A DNA stretch of 35,201 nucleotides, from positions 1-35,201 of the IMG/VR virus record IMGVR_UViG_3300044797_000146; one strand, written 5' to 3'. Origin of the DNA: a virus. The notes beneath the pieces are model-generated. The model saw nothing but the letters and a program-made list of their open reading frames with translations, did not search any database and was not told where the DNA came from. The translations under genes were made by a program, and so were the position numbers. Shown in pieces: positions 5,773-14,248 of the stretch (position 1 is its first letter; every line of letters starts with the position of its first letter).

Positions 5773-6021
5773 TCATGGGGCTGTACCGGGACCTCCGTCG
5801 GCCTCTTGACACTTCGTGTTCGGCCAGACCCATTGGGGCCCGAGCTTGCGGAGCGGGTCGCACGCGGGGGGTGGTCCGGCGTCGCGGGGGGCGCGCGGGG
5901 GCTTGGCGGCGCGCGGCTTGGAGGGCGCGAACACCTCGGTGCACGGCGGAGGCTTCTCGGCTTCGGCGGGCGCCTTGGAGCATGAGGCGAGGAGGAGGAC
6001 GGCGAGGAGGATGGATCGCAT
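5773..6021 (-). CDS. Proline-rich small lipoprotein, possible outer-membrane spanin
   Basis: An 82-residue protein with a canonical lipoprotein signal: MRSILLAVLLLASC, with lipobox Leu-Ala-Ser-Cys and Cys14 as the lipidation site. The mature chain is Pro- and Ala-rich (EKPPPC, KPRAAKPPRAPRDAGPPPAC) and ends in a small Trp-containing segment with a further Cys. Short Pro-rich lipoproteins beside holin and coiled-coil membrane genes are typical of Rz1-type spanins, but the coding arrangement nested in Rz is absent. ATG overlaps the esterase stop as TGATG. Confidence 0.65.
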   Translation of the reverse strand: MRSILLAVLLLASCSKAPAEAEKPPPCTEVFAPSKPRAAKPPRAPRDAGPPPACDPLRKLGPQWVWPNTKCQEADGGPGTAP

Positions 6022-7280
6022 CACGGACTCCAAGGGACGGGTAGAGAGAGCTCGGGGCACCAGTTTGGTTGCGCGGTCGACGTGATCGGGCCCACGAACG
6101 GATCCGAGTCCGTCAGGAGCCCACAACGGCCATCCGGGAACCCGCCGGTGTAACTGGACGTCGTGTCGGGCGTGTGCGCGTACCCTATGAGGGTCGGCGG
6201 GGACGCGCACGTGATCTGGACCGTGTTGCTGGCGACGACCGCAACGGACGTGATGCCGACGACGGTGCCGCCCTCGCCGCCCGTCCACGCCTCGAAGCCC
6301 TTGCCGGCCGCCCACGCGCTGTACGCCCCTGACAGATGCGGCGCGGTGAACGCCGTCGAGAATTGCAGCGGCAACACGTTCGCGCTGAACGAGACCGTTA
6401 CCACGTTCCCCGATATCGTGATGCCCGTGGGAAGAAACGGCGTGTAGCCGAGGCCGGACAAGAGCCCGAACCCGACTTGCCCGTACTTCTCGCCGACGAG
6501 CTGGTACCCGACGCGCGTGAGATGCTGGCGGTCGGAGTAGTACGGCACGTAGTACTTCGGTCCCGAGAGAATGATGACGCCCGGATTCGCGATCGATGCA
6601 GCGACCTGATCCAGCGCGGAGTTGTTCTGGATGCCGCCAAATGGGTTGCTGTTCTGCTGCGAGATGATGAGCGGCAGCTTGCCTTGGAGCGGCCCGATGA
6701 GCGCCTGCATGTCCGACTGGAGGTCGGCCTGGTAGCTCTCCAGGAAGTCGGCGTACGCAGGGGGCACCTCCTCCGCGTCCGACTCGCCATGTGTGAGGAC
6801 GGCGAGAGCGCCTGCGTAGCCGACTCGCATCGCGTTCGCGACGGTCGCCTCGAGAATCAGGCTCGCGTACGCGTTGCCTGTGCCGCCCTTCTCGATAACC
6901 GAGGCCGCCGCGCCTCCCTGACCCGCGCAGTGCGCGAGGAAGGACCAGGCGGTGAGGTACTTGGCGAGCGAGAGGGCGCTCATCGTGTTCGCCATGGTCA
7001 CCTCAGGGCTCTCACCGCCAATGTTGATCGGATACTCGGTGGTCGCCGGGAGCCCTCCGTCACCGTAGATCGCTGCGCGTGCTGGCGTAACCATCGGCGC
7101 CAGGCTCCACGTCCCTGACGTCGCGCTGCTGTATGCGCCGCTGGAGTCGTAGAGCTGCACGTTGTTCACGTTCTTCGGCGAAGTGCCATAGGGCGGAGTG
7201 CCATAGTCACCCACCGAGAGACTCTGCCCCGAGTGCAAGATCCCCATCAGCCGCGGTAGCGGGGTCAAGATGGGACTCAC
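6021..7280 (-). CDS. SGNH-family carbohydrate esterase
   Basis: A 419-residue protein with the sequence blocks of SGNH/GDSL hydrolases of the sialate O-acetylesterase type (DUF303/CE6-like). These are GILHSGQSLSVGDYG near the N-terminus with Ser20 as nucleophile, LTHGESD at 162-168 resembling block III, and SDRQHLTRVGY at 249-259 with Asp250 and His253 completing the triad. The last 140 residues form a beta-rich domain (GITISGNVVTVSFSANVLPL). The likely reaction is removal of acetyl groups from a surface polysaccharide, which would place it on the tail fibre or spike. The GTG start overlaps the small lipoprotein stop as GTGA. No signal peptide is seen. Confidence 0.75.
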   Translation of the reverse strand: MSPILTPLPRLMGILHSGQSLSVGDYGTPPYGTSPKNVNNVQLYDSSGAYSSATSGTWSLAPMVTPARAAIYGDGGLPATTEYPINIGGESPEVTMANTMSALSLAKYLTAWSFLAHCAGQGGAAASVIEKGGTGNAYASLILEATVANAMRVGYAGALAVLTHGESDAEEVPPAYADFLESYQADLQSDMQALIGPLQGKLPLIISQQNSNPFGGIQNNSALDQVAASIANPGVIILSGPKYYVPYYSDRQHLTRVGYQLVGEKYGQVGFGLLSGLGYTPFLPTGITISGNVVTVSFSANVLPLQFSTAFTAPHLSGAYSAWAAGKGFEAWTGGEGGTVVGITSVAVVASNTVQITCASPPTLIGYAHTPDTTSSYTGGFPDGRCGLLTDSDPFVGPITSTAQPNWCPELSLPVPWSP

Positions 7281-7444
7281 GGCGCGCCGCTCACGTGAGG
7301 CAGGCGCCACGGATAGCTCGGCGTGGGCGCCACGGTCGCGCGCACCTGACGAGCACCCGCGTCATGCGCGGCGGAGTGCGACGAGCAAGAGGCGACGAGC
7401 ACGAAGAGGGCGAGCGTCAGTGATAGCCAGGGGGCGGTTTGCAT
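7277..7444 (-). CDS. Short lipoprotein, 55 residues
   Basis: A small protein with a clear lipoprotein signal (MQTAPWLSLTLALFVLVASC), lipobox Val-Ala-Ser-Cys, Cys20. The mature peptide is only 36 residues (SSHSAAHDAGARQVRATVAP and a Pro-rich end). It is linked at both ends by overlaps: TGATG with the beta-helix gene and GTGA with the esterase. Candidate roles are a spanin-like peptide or a small surface lipoprotein made in lysogens. The DAG element is seen in other lipoproteins of this region. Confidence 0.6.
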   Translation of the reverse strand: MQTAPWLSLTLALFVLVASCSSHSAAHDAGARQVRATVAPTPSYPWRLPHVSGAP

Positions 7445-9804
7445 CAGTCGAAGATCTCCTCTGAGTAACAGGACCAGTCCGCGGTCGCCGACGTGCCGTT
7501 CGTGACCTTGACCGAGATCGTCGATCCGCTCGCCGTCGTCGTGATCCCGGTCATCGACGCGCCACCGGAGTGCTGGCACGTGTTCGTGGGCGAGCCGACC
7601 TCCGTGAGGGTGCCTCCCACGTTGGTCCATCCATCCGACGCGTCGCATTTCACCATGTCCCCGATCGAGCACCCGGACACGCAGTTGGCCGTCATGCGCC
7701 CGGTGCAGTGGACGTTCATTCCGACGGCGTGCGCGGAGCCGAGCGAGAGGGTGTACACGACGACCGGCGTGGACCCCGCAGCGGTCGAGGCGTACCCGCC
7801 GTGGACCTGGTGCGGCAAGGTCGTTTGCGTGTTTATCGTGCCACTCCACACGGGCGCGATCCCATAGCCAGCGAGGTTCGTGCTCGTCGCGGCGGGCGAC
7901 ACGGACGCGAGGCCCACGGGGAGGAACGCGAGAATGTCGTTTGTCGCGGGCGCACTTGTCGGCGCGGTCGAGACGGGCGCAATCAGGATCTCTCCGCCTC
8001 CTCCACCGAAGTCCGATCCGGACGTGTTGAAACTCAGGTTGTACCCGGGCTCCGTGTAGATGCCATTGGAGTTCATGAAAAAGATGGGCGCCCCGGAGTA
8101 CTCGAAATACATGCCCACGCTCGCCGTGTTGATCGACAGACCGCCTCCAGGGTTATTGTCGAGCGTGAAGTTGGTCGCGCTCGGCGTGAGATCGCCGAGC
8201 CAGAGACTCCCGAGCGTGTTGAGCGATTGCGAGTAGACGCCGATCGCGCCGACCAGCACGCCGTTGCGCGTGATCTCGAACATCCCCTCATTTCCGGAGC
8301 CTGTTGAGACACCCAGGTCCACGTCAAAGATCGAGCCGTTCCCGTTCCCGTTCGTGGAAACCTGCGGCTTCATCTTCATTGTGGCGGGCGACGTGCCCGT
8401 CGTGCTCGCCTGCGTCTCTCCGCAAGCCGTGGCGCCCGCCGCGCATGTGAGCGTGCCGGTGCTCGCTCCCGCCGTGATCTCCCCGCCCTGGATCTGGGTG
8501 CATACGACGTTGCCCCCCGAGATAGTGCAATCTCCGGCGAGCGAGGAGAACCCGATGTTCCCGCTGCCCAGCGCTGCGAGCACCTGCCCCGTCGAGGCGT
8601 TGCCAGAGCCGGTGATCGAGTACTGGCTAGCCGACGCCCCCCCGGTGAGCGTCAGGCTCGTACCCATCGCGGCCATCGTCCCTGTGTACGCGCTGTGCGT
8701 GCCGGTCAATGTGATTCCGTTCAGGACTGCGGAGCCCACGAGGCTCGCGCTTGCCGTGCCGCTCCCCGAGCCCACCACCGTGACGCTCTGGAAGTAGTCG
8801 ACAGTGGAGAACAGAAGCGCGTTGTCCGAGGTCGCGGTGACGGTGATCGCGGCAGCGACGTCGCAGGCCTGGGAGCTGAACGTCGCATTCGTAACGCCGA
8901 CGCTGCTGCCGAAGATGCAATTGATGAAGCCGTTCTCATTGGTTGTGCCGCCACCTGTGATGGTCACTCCACCCTCGAAGGCGATCAGCTCGAATTGGAC
9001 GCCGCCTCCCGCGGGGAGCCCCGTCTCGGTGAGCGTCACCGCTCCGTTGATCGTCAGGTTGGCCATGTAACCGGCTTGAAGACTCGCGCTCGTGAAGCCG
9101 GATCCCAGCGTGACCGTTCCGTTCAGCACCGTGACGCCGCCGGTGTCCCATCCCGCGAGCGAGACCCACGGGACGAGCTGCACGTTCTCGCTGTACGCGC
9201 CCGTCGTGAAGGCGACGGTCCACAGCGCCGAGCTAGACGCTCCATCCGTCACCGCCACCGACGCGGCGTGCCCGTAGGTCGCGCACGGTGCCGCAATGGT
9301 GCACGTGTTGGAATCGCTTCCGGTCGGCGAGACCACGAGCAAACCTTGGACGACCGGAACGTTCCCGCCGTCGCACGAGATGACGCCGCCCGGAGTTATC
9401 GAGCACTGGCCGGTCATCTCGTTCCACACGCCGACTCCCCCGCTCGACTGGTAGATCGCGCCGTCCGGGCCCGCCTCGACGCCGCCTCCGCCCCCGCCGC
9501 CCTCGGCCTGGGCCACGCACCCGCCCACCGTGCCAGGACCTCCAGCGGCCCATACCATCCCCGCGTCGCACGTCGGGAGGAAGATGCCGGGGGGAGTCAG
9601 CCACGAGCCCGCGTCGAGCCCGTTCACGAGCGCCGGTCCGATCGGAAGGGCGTAGTTTCCCGACGCGCCGACCTTGTGAGGCTCGTCAGCCGACGAGCTA
9701 GAGGACGGTGCGCTCGAGGGGGCGGAGGTCGTGCACGCGACGGCCGCGACGCCTCCCGCCAGGACGAGGAAGAGAACCGTGAATCGAACCCATCGAGCGT
9801 TCAT
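7444..9804 (-). CDS. Beta-helix tail protein with signal peptide
   Basis: A 786-residue protein. Residues 5-25 are hydrophobic (VRFTVLFLVLAGGVAAVAC), ending in a weak lipobox Ala-Val-Ala-Cys, followed by a Ser-rich linker. Residues about 125-260 look like a right-handed beta-helix, with short repeated strands and turns (LLVVSPTGSDSNTCTI, SVTVVGSGSGTASASLVG, GSGFTSASLQAGYMANLTIN). The rest is a long Gly/Thr/Ser-rich beta region ending in a Cys-containing domain. By position and fold it is a tailspike or fibre, but a signal peptide is unusual for a virion protein. It may instead be an exported surface protein (lysogenic conversion) or a mosaic with a host lipoprotein. ATG overlaps the previous stop as TGATG. 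Confidence 0.65.
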   Translation of the reverse strand: MNARWVRFTVLFLVLAGGVAAVACTTSAPSSAPSSSSSADEPHKVGASGNYALPIGPALVNGLDAGSWLTPPGIFLPTCDAGMVWAAGGPGTVGGCVAQAEGGGGGGGVEAGPDGAIYQSSGGVGVWNEMTGQCSITPGGVISCDGGNVPVVQGLLVVSPTGSDSNTCTIAAPCATYGHAASVAVTDGASSSALWTVAFTTGAYSENVQLVPWVSLAGWDTGGVTVLNGTVTLGSGFTSASLQAGYMANLTINGAVTLTETGLPAGGGVQFELIAFEGGVTITGGGTTNENGFINCIFGSSVGVTNATFSSQACDVAAAITVTATSDNALLFSTVDYFQSVTVVGSGSGTASASLVGSAVLNGITLTGTHSAYTGTMAAMGTSLTLTGGASASQYSITGSGNASTGQVLAALGSGNIGFSSLAGDCTISGGNVVCTQIQGGEITAGASTGTLTCAAGATACGETQASTTGTSPATMKMKPQVSTNGNGNGSIFDVDLGVSTGSGNEGMFEITRNGVLVGAIGVYSQSLNTLGSLWLGDLTPSATNFTLDNNPGGGLSINTASVGMYFEYSGAPIFFMNSNGIYTEPGYNLSFNTSGSDFGGGGGEILIAPVSTAPTSAPATNDILAFLPVGLASVSPAATSTNLAGYGIAPVWSGTINTQTTLPHQVHGGYASTAAGSTPVVVYTLSLGSAHAVGMNVHCTGRMTANCVSGCSIGDMVKCDASDGWTNVGGTLTEVGSPTNTCQHSGGASMTGITTTASGSTISVKVTNGTSATADWSCYSEEIFD

Positions 9805-10322
9805 CAGACGATCTCCCAATTGTTCGCCCCATCAGCTTCCCACGTAACGGAGGCTCCGAGGTCCCCGACGAGCTCGAAGGTTGTCGAGGCGCCCATCACC
9901 ATACCCACTCCGCCGGTCGTCTCCGGAAGCTTCTCGATCGTGCCTCCCGCCGGAGCGGCGACGATCAGTTTCGCCGTCGAGTTGACCGGACCCGCAACGA
10001 TCTTGTAGCTGACGCGAGCTCCGGATGGAGCCCCCGTAGGAAGCGTCCTCGTGATCGCCGACCCTCCCGAGAGGTCGACAAGCTCCCGCGTGTAGACGGA
10101 GGACGTACCAGAGCTCGATACGGCGACACGGTCCGTGGGCGCCGTCGAGGCTGTGGGAAGCGTGAGGACCGACCGGAGGTTCGACGGGTCGTCGACGAGC
10201 GATTCGTATCCGACGATCTGGAGGATGTTCTCTTGCGGGAGAACGGTGCCGCTCGCGTCTTGGATGATCGAGTAGCCCCCCAGGTCAGCGTCGAGCCAAT
10301 CGAGCGGAGCTAGCTGCGTCAT
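9804..10322 (-). CDS. Fibre-region structural protein, hypothetical
   Basis: A 172-residue protein of unknown family with strongly beta-rich composition (LGGYSIIQDASGTVL, SGARVSYKIVAGPV, TTFELVGDLGASVTWEADGA). It has no membrane segment and no cysteine. It lies between the glycine-rich fibre and the beta-helix gene, so an adaptor or short fibre component is likely, by context only. AAGGGAG eight bases before ATG supports this start. Confidence 0.55.
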   Translation of the reverse strand: MTQLAPLDWLDADLGGYSIIQDASGTVLPQENILQIVGYESLVDDPSNLRSVLTLPTASTAPTDRVAVSSSGTSSVYTRELVDLSGGSAITRTLPTGAPSGARVSYKIVAGPVNSTAKLIVAAPAGGTIEKLPETTGGVGMVMGASTTFELVGDLGASVTWEADGANNWEIV

Positions 10323-10341
10323 GGTCGGATCTCCCTTTTAC

Positions 10342-11757
10342 TTACGGTGTGGTGATGCTCGAGGTCGGCGTCGTCGATTGGAGCCAGTAGAGGATGAAGA
10401 TCCCCGATCCGCCCCCGCCCCCGTCGTTTGCGGGGCCGCTCGCCGCGCCCGCGCCCGGGTTGCCCGCACCGCCCCCGCCCGCGCCCGTGTTGGCGAGCGC
10501 CGAGATCCCCGGGTCTCCGGCCGAGCCCGTGCCGCTCGCCGAAGCCGCGCCACCGTTGCCTCCGTTGCCGCCGGCGCCGAAGGGGCCCCCGCCCCCTCCT
10601 CCTCCGCCCACGCCCCCGAGATGCGAGCCCGCGGGAGCTCCTTGATTGCCCGGCGATCCGCCGTCGTAGATCCCCCCGTACTCCGTGGAGCACGGTTGCC
10701 CGGGAAGCGAGGCGCCTTGGGGGAAGTTCGACAGGGAGGTCGTGATCGTGTGCGCCGCGATGCACGCGCCGCCCGACCCGGGCGAGAGGTCGACGTACCG
10801 CGTGTTATCCATGATGACCGCCGAGTCGCTGTTCGGGTAGATCTTCATGAGGGCGTATGTCGGATCGATCCACGGCCAGTCGCGCGAGCCGTCGACGCCG
10901 AGCCCTCGAGCTCCCGGCGCGATCATGATGCAAGGGTTGCCGGCGCCGCCGCTCTGCACCGCGTAGCCAAACTCGGTGAAGATGTCGATCCCGTTGCCGC
11001 ATCCCGACCCGCCGAAGGTTAGCCAGAGGTTCGCGGACACCGCGGTGTCCTGGATGAAGGAGGCCGCGCCGTCGCCGCCCGCCGTCACCGCGACGTGGTC
11101 GCCGCCCCCACCCCCGTCGCCGACGACGACGCTGTAGACATGCCCGGGGACCGTGGCGAAGACCGTCGTTCCGAGCGGCGCGCCGGCGCCGCCCGCGCCT
11201 TGAGCCGTCTGGTAGCCGTCGACGGTCGAGGCCACACACGAAAAGTCTCCGCCCCCACCCCCGCCGCACGCGACGATGTAGACCCATTCGCAGCCGGGGG
11301 GGCAAGTCCACGATCCGTTCGAGTAGAAGGTCGCCGACATGACCTTCAGCGCCCCGTACGAGAGATAGGCCGTCCGCTGCAAGAGACCGAGGTAGCCCGG
11401 AGCGAACTCCGCCGCGTCCCACGCGTCGCCGTCGTCGGGTACGCCTACCGTCTCCGGGAAGGCGAGGTCCAGCGTGCTCTCGGTCCACGTGATCGACCCG
11501 TTGTTTGCGTCCGGCGCGCTACCGTTCGCGTTCGCCACGATCACGGAGCTCGAGGAGACTTGCTGCACGATTTGGAACGTCCCGATGTTGCCAGGCGCGG
11601 CCGCGGCGCCCAGCGATAAGACGTGCAGCACCGACGCTTCGGTCATGCCGGTCAAGCCGGTCACGGTCGCTAGGCCTCCCGAGAAGGCCGTGATGCTGGC
11701 GCCCGTCCCCGTCTGCCCGCCGATCGGTGTCCAGAGGTACCCTGCTTCTTGCTCCAT
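10342..11757 (-). CDS. Glycine-rich tail fibre or adhesin
   Basis: A 471-residue protein. The N-terminal 130 residues are a mixed beta domain (GQTGTGASITAFSGGLATVT). The centre holds a motif typical of glycine-rich phage adhesins (SNGSWTCPPGCEWVYIVACG, then poly-Gly). The final part has long Gly/Ala runs (GGVGGGGGGGGPFGAGGNGG) resembling the polyglycine-sandwich tip of T4-like gp38 adhesins. Its role would be receptor recognition. GAGGAG lies eight bases before ATG, and the start is independent of the previous gene. Nine Cys are spread through the protein, which is unusual for a fibre. Confidence 0.7.
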   Translation of the reverse strand: MEQEAGYLWTPIGGQTGTGASITAFSGGLATVTGLTGMTEASVLHVLSLGAAAAPGNIGTFQIVQQVSSSSVIVANANGSAPDANNGSITWTESTLDLAFPETVGVPDDGDAWDAAEFAPGYLGLLQRTAYLSYGALKVMSATFYSNGSWTCPPGCEWVYIVACGGGGGGDFSCVASTVDGYQTAQGAGGAGAPLGTTVFATVPGHVYSVVVGDGGGGGDHVAVTAGGDGAASFIQDTAVSANLWLTFGGSGCGNGIDIFTEFGYAVQSGGAGNPCIMIAPGARGLGVDGSRDWPWIDPTYALMKIYPNSDSAVIMDNTRYVDLSPGSGGACIAAHTITTSLSNFPQGASLPGQPCSTEYGGIYDGGSPGNQGAPAGSHLGGVGGGGGGGGPFGAGGNGGNGGAASASGTGSAGDPGISALANTGAGGGGAGNPGAGAASGPANDGGGGGSGIFILYWLQSTTPTSSITTP

Positions 11758-11769
11758 GGCTCTATCTCC

Positions 11770-12627
11770 TCACGACCCTGGTACCCAATAGCGGCAGTTT
11801 ACGCGATTGCGCGACGGCCAGAACCCTATCCCACTTCCGACCGTTCCCGTAGGACACTCGCCCCAGAACGCCGGCGAGCCCCACCGTCCGTCGGGGTTGC
11901 CCGTCTCGCCGACGTTCGCCGGGTCGAAGAGGAGGGCGTTGTTCGTCCAGACGATCATGCGGATGTTCGCGTGCGCGCCCTTCCACGTGTTCACGAGACC
12001 CAAGACGGTGTCGCGTTGCAGACGTGTGCACAGGTGCCCGATTCCGACCTGGCGCCGCGGGTCCGTCGAGGGAATTACCCCGGTCCGCGGGGCGACATTG
12101 ATGTCCGGGGGGTAGGCGTTCTCGTCGGCATAGATGGTGACCCAGTTGTCGCCGACGAAGTTCGCGCGCTCCGGGTTCGAGATCGAATCCCAATCGAGGA
12201 CGCCGTCGCCCGGTTGCGGGTAGCGGACCGAGCCGTCCGCGTTGACCGTCGTGCACTTGAAGCGATTCCAGATCCGGACCTGCGGATTGTTTCCCAGCCA
12301 CTTGTGGAGCCGGAGTGCAAGCATGTAGTCGGATCCGCACTGTTGATAGAGGGTGAGCCACGCGCGGCAGTCGGCCCAGAAGTCGGAGAGCGTCTGACTC
12401 TCGCCCTGGATGAGCCCGCGCGTAAACCCGATCGCCGCGGCGTTGTCCGTTCGCGTGTCGGATCCCGGCCACGAGGCGCGGAGCCCTTGGATCCAGGCCT
12501 GCATCCCAATGTCGCACATGGCGGCGATCGCATAGAGGAAGGAGAAGCCGTACCGCGCCGCCGGACGGTATTGGAGCCACTCGGGAACGTAGCTCTTGAG
12601 ACCATGACGGAAGCCGCGGACGCTCAT
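11770..12627 (-). CDS. gpI-like baseplate/tail protein
   Basis: A 285-residue protein that follows baseplate J directly, the place normally held by P2 gpI or Mu gp48. The sequence has an aromatic, globular N-terminus (HGLKSYVPEWLQYRPAARYG) and short Trp-rich segments (FWADCRAWLTLYQQ, DNWVTIYADEN, WPSRNRVNCRYWVPG). I do not recognise it with confidence; the call rests mainly on gene order. ATG overlaps the J stop as ATGA. It would attach fibres to the baseplate. Confidence 0.55.
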   Translation of the reverse strand: MSVRGFRHGLKSYVPEWLQYRPAARYGFSFLYAIAAMCDIGMQAWIQGLRASWPGSDTRTDNAAAIGFTRGLIQGESQTLSDFWADCRAWLTLYQQCGSDYMLALRLHKWLGNNPQVRIWNRFKCTTVNADGSVRYPQPGDGVLDWDSISNPERANFVGDNWVTIYADENAYPPDINVAPRTGVIPSTDPRRQVGIGHLCTRLQRDTVLGLVNTWKGAHANIRMIVWTNNALLFDPANVGETGNPDGRWGSPAFWGECPTGTVGSGIGFWPSRNRVNCRYWVPGS

Positions 12628-13757
12628 GAGGTCGCCAGCGTCCTCACGTTGAGGGTTCCGTTCCACACGAGGACCTCGCCGGGGCCGATCGCTTCGTCCG
12701 AACCGCCTTGCACGTCGAAGATATAGGGGTTCGCTCCAAGGATAACGCCCACCGTCGCGGACCAGTAGAGGTAGCCCTGGGTGCTCGGCGGTCGCGGAAG
12801 CCCGGAGATGGGATAGAGCGAGAGGTAGAGCAGGATCGCCGCGTCGCACTGTTCCTCGACGACGGAGGCGATCGGCGCGCCGGGCTGGCACCACACGGTG
12901 AGGATAGGGGAGTAGGTGACCGGCGTGCACGCGACAACGGAGGCCGTGACGTTCATCGGTTGAGCGATCTTGAGGACCTCCGCGGCCACCGCGGCGAGGT
13001 CGTCGGCCGTAGGCACTCCCGACGGTGACGCGCAAAAGACGGTGACGGCCATGTCGGACGTGTTCACGACCGACACACGATTGATGTTCACCGGATTTCC
13101 GGAACTGTTGATCGCATTCAGGACCGCGTTCAGGTAGGCGCCCGAAGGGCCCAGCGCGCTTCGACCCGCGCGAGCGGCCTGGCACTTGGCTACGACCTGG
13201 GCGTCGGTGTCCGCGTTCTGCCCGACGAGCGGCGCCGGGTTCGTACACGAGAGCCCAAGCGCTTGGGTGACGACGGAGTTGATCTGTCCCGCGGCCGACG
13301 TCGCCACGGACCCGGCGACCTGGGCTTGGAAGTTCGTGGATATTGAAGTGTTGGCGCCGATGGTGAACGGCGTTTGGTTCACGTACGTCTGCCCCGTGAG
13401 GGGGTTCGTGATAACGAACGTGCCCGTCGCGTACGAGTAGATCCCACCCCCACTGTTCGTGAGGGTGATGGGACCGGCCGCGTACGTCGCCGGCGTCGCC
13501 GTGACCCCGAAGACGTAGTAGGCGAGGAGAACGAGCCAGGGGCCGCTCGCGTAGCCGAGGAAGCCCGCGGCGATCGCGTACGTCAGGGTGTTGGCGAAGC
13601 CCGCGAAGACGGTCGCAATGACCGTGAGGATCGTCGAGAAGGTCCCGCCCGGCTTCCACAAGTCGGCGCGAATGCCCAGGCCGACGAGTCCGGACACGAG
13701 AGTCGACCGAACGCTCGTCGGCGTCGGCGAGGTGAGGAGCGAGGGAAGGGGGGTCAT
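12624..13757 (-). CDS. Baseplate J-like protein
   Basis: A 377-residue protein with the hallmarks of Baseplate_J (P2 gpJ, Mu gp47). These are an N-terminal helical part containing hydrophobic stretches (FSTILTVIATVFAGFANTLT, GPWLVLLAYYVFGV), then a beta region (YVNQTPFTIGANTSISTNFQ). A segment NADTDAQVVAKCQAARAG with LGPSGAY follows, corresponding to the conserved acidic-Arg and Gly-Thr regions. The C-terminal half (NRVSVVNTSDMAVTVFCASP) is mixed alpha/beta. It builds the wedge ring of the baseplate. It lies between a gp25/W-like protein and a gpI-like protein, the usual order. Confidence 0.8.
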   Translation of the reverse strand: MTPLPSLLTSPTPTSVRSTLVSGLVGLGIRADLWKPGGTFSTILTVIATVFAGFANTLTYAIAAGFLGYASGPWLVLLAYYVFGVTATPATYAAGPITLTNSGGGIYSYATGTFVITNPLTGQTYVNQTPFTIGANTSISTNFQAQVAGSVATSAAGQINSVVTQALGLSCTNPAPLVGQNADTDAQVVAKCQAARAGRSALGPSGAYLNAVLNAINSSGNPVNINRVSVVNTSDMAVTVFCASPSGVPTADDLAAVAAEVLKIAQPMNVTASVVACTPVTYSPILTVWCQPGAPIASVVEEQCDAAILLYLSLYPISGLPRPPSTQGYLYWSATVGVILGANPYIFDVQGGSDEAIGPGEVLVWNGTLNVRTLATS

Positions 13758-14248
13758 GGAGGGGTCACCACGAGGCCGGTTTGCTTGCTGTATTGGTACG
13801 AAAGCGGGAGAACGGTGCCGCTCGCGACAATGACGATGTTGATTGCGTACGGTCCGTCGCTGTTCTGGACGACCGTGGTTTGGCTCCCCTGGATCCGCGT
13901 GTCCTTTCGGAGTTGGGAGTCGACGATGCTCGCCGCGGCCGCCAGTTTGAGCGACGACGCGGAGAGGAGGTTCTTGACTCCGATACCCAGGGTCGGCGCG
14001 TCGAGGTTTGAGCCGAGGACCTGAAGGAGGAGATGGTAGACATCTTGCGCGAGCCCTTGCAGATCGCTCGTCGTCTCGCTCCCGGAGGGGTCGAGGTCGT
14101 CGAGGCAGACCCCGTCGGTCACGTTCACGGTGACCTGCGTCTCGCCCGGGGCTCCACTCGGGGTGAGCTGGTACGTCCCATCGGGCTCGAGGTAAAGGAT
14201 CCCGGTCGTGATCGGGAGCGGCGAGGGGACTTGGTAGGTCGTCGTCAT
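13754..14248 (-). CDS. gp25/W-like baseplate wedge protein
   Basis: A 164-residue protein whose position, immediately before baseplate J, matches the T4 gp25, P2 gpW and Mu gp46 wedge genes. It has a TYQLTPSGAPGETQV strand, an acidic loop (VCLDDLDPSGSE), a helix with LQGLAQDVYHLLLQVLGSNL that resembles the start-of-wedge region, then LRKDTRIQGSQTTVVQ and a final strand pair. The family's usual EPR motif is not obvious, so the assignment is by context and shape. ATG overlaps the upstream stop as ATGA. Confidence 0.6.
   Translation of the reverse strand: MTTTYQVPSPLPITTGILYLEPDGTYQLTPSGAPGETQVTVNVTDGVCLDDLDPSGSETTSDLQGLAQDVYHLLLQVLGSNLDAPTLGIGVKNLLSASSLKLAAAASIVDSQLRKDTRIQGSQTTVVQNSDGPYAINIVIVASGTVLPLSYQYSKQTGLVVTPP

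Noticed and set aside
5636-5983. Arg/Ala-rich minus frame opposite and beside the coiled-coil gene
   Set aside because: It is composed mostly of Arg, Pro and Ala as expected from an out-of-frame reading of high-GC coding DNA.
10342-11757. Host collagen-like or PE_PGRS protein
   Set aside because: Gene order, the NGSWTCPPGCEW motif and poly-Gly pattern fit a phage adhesin better.
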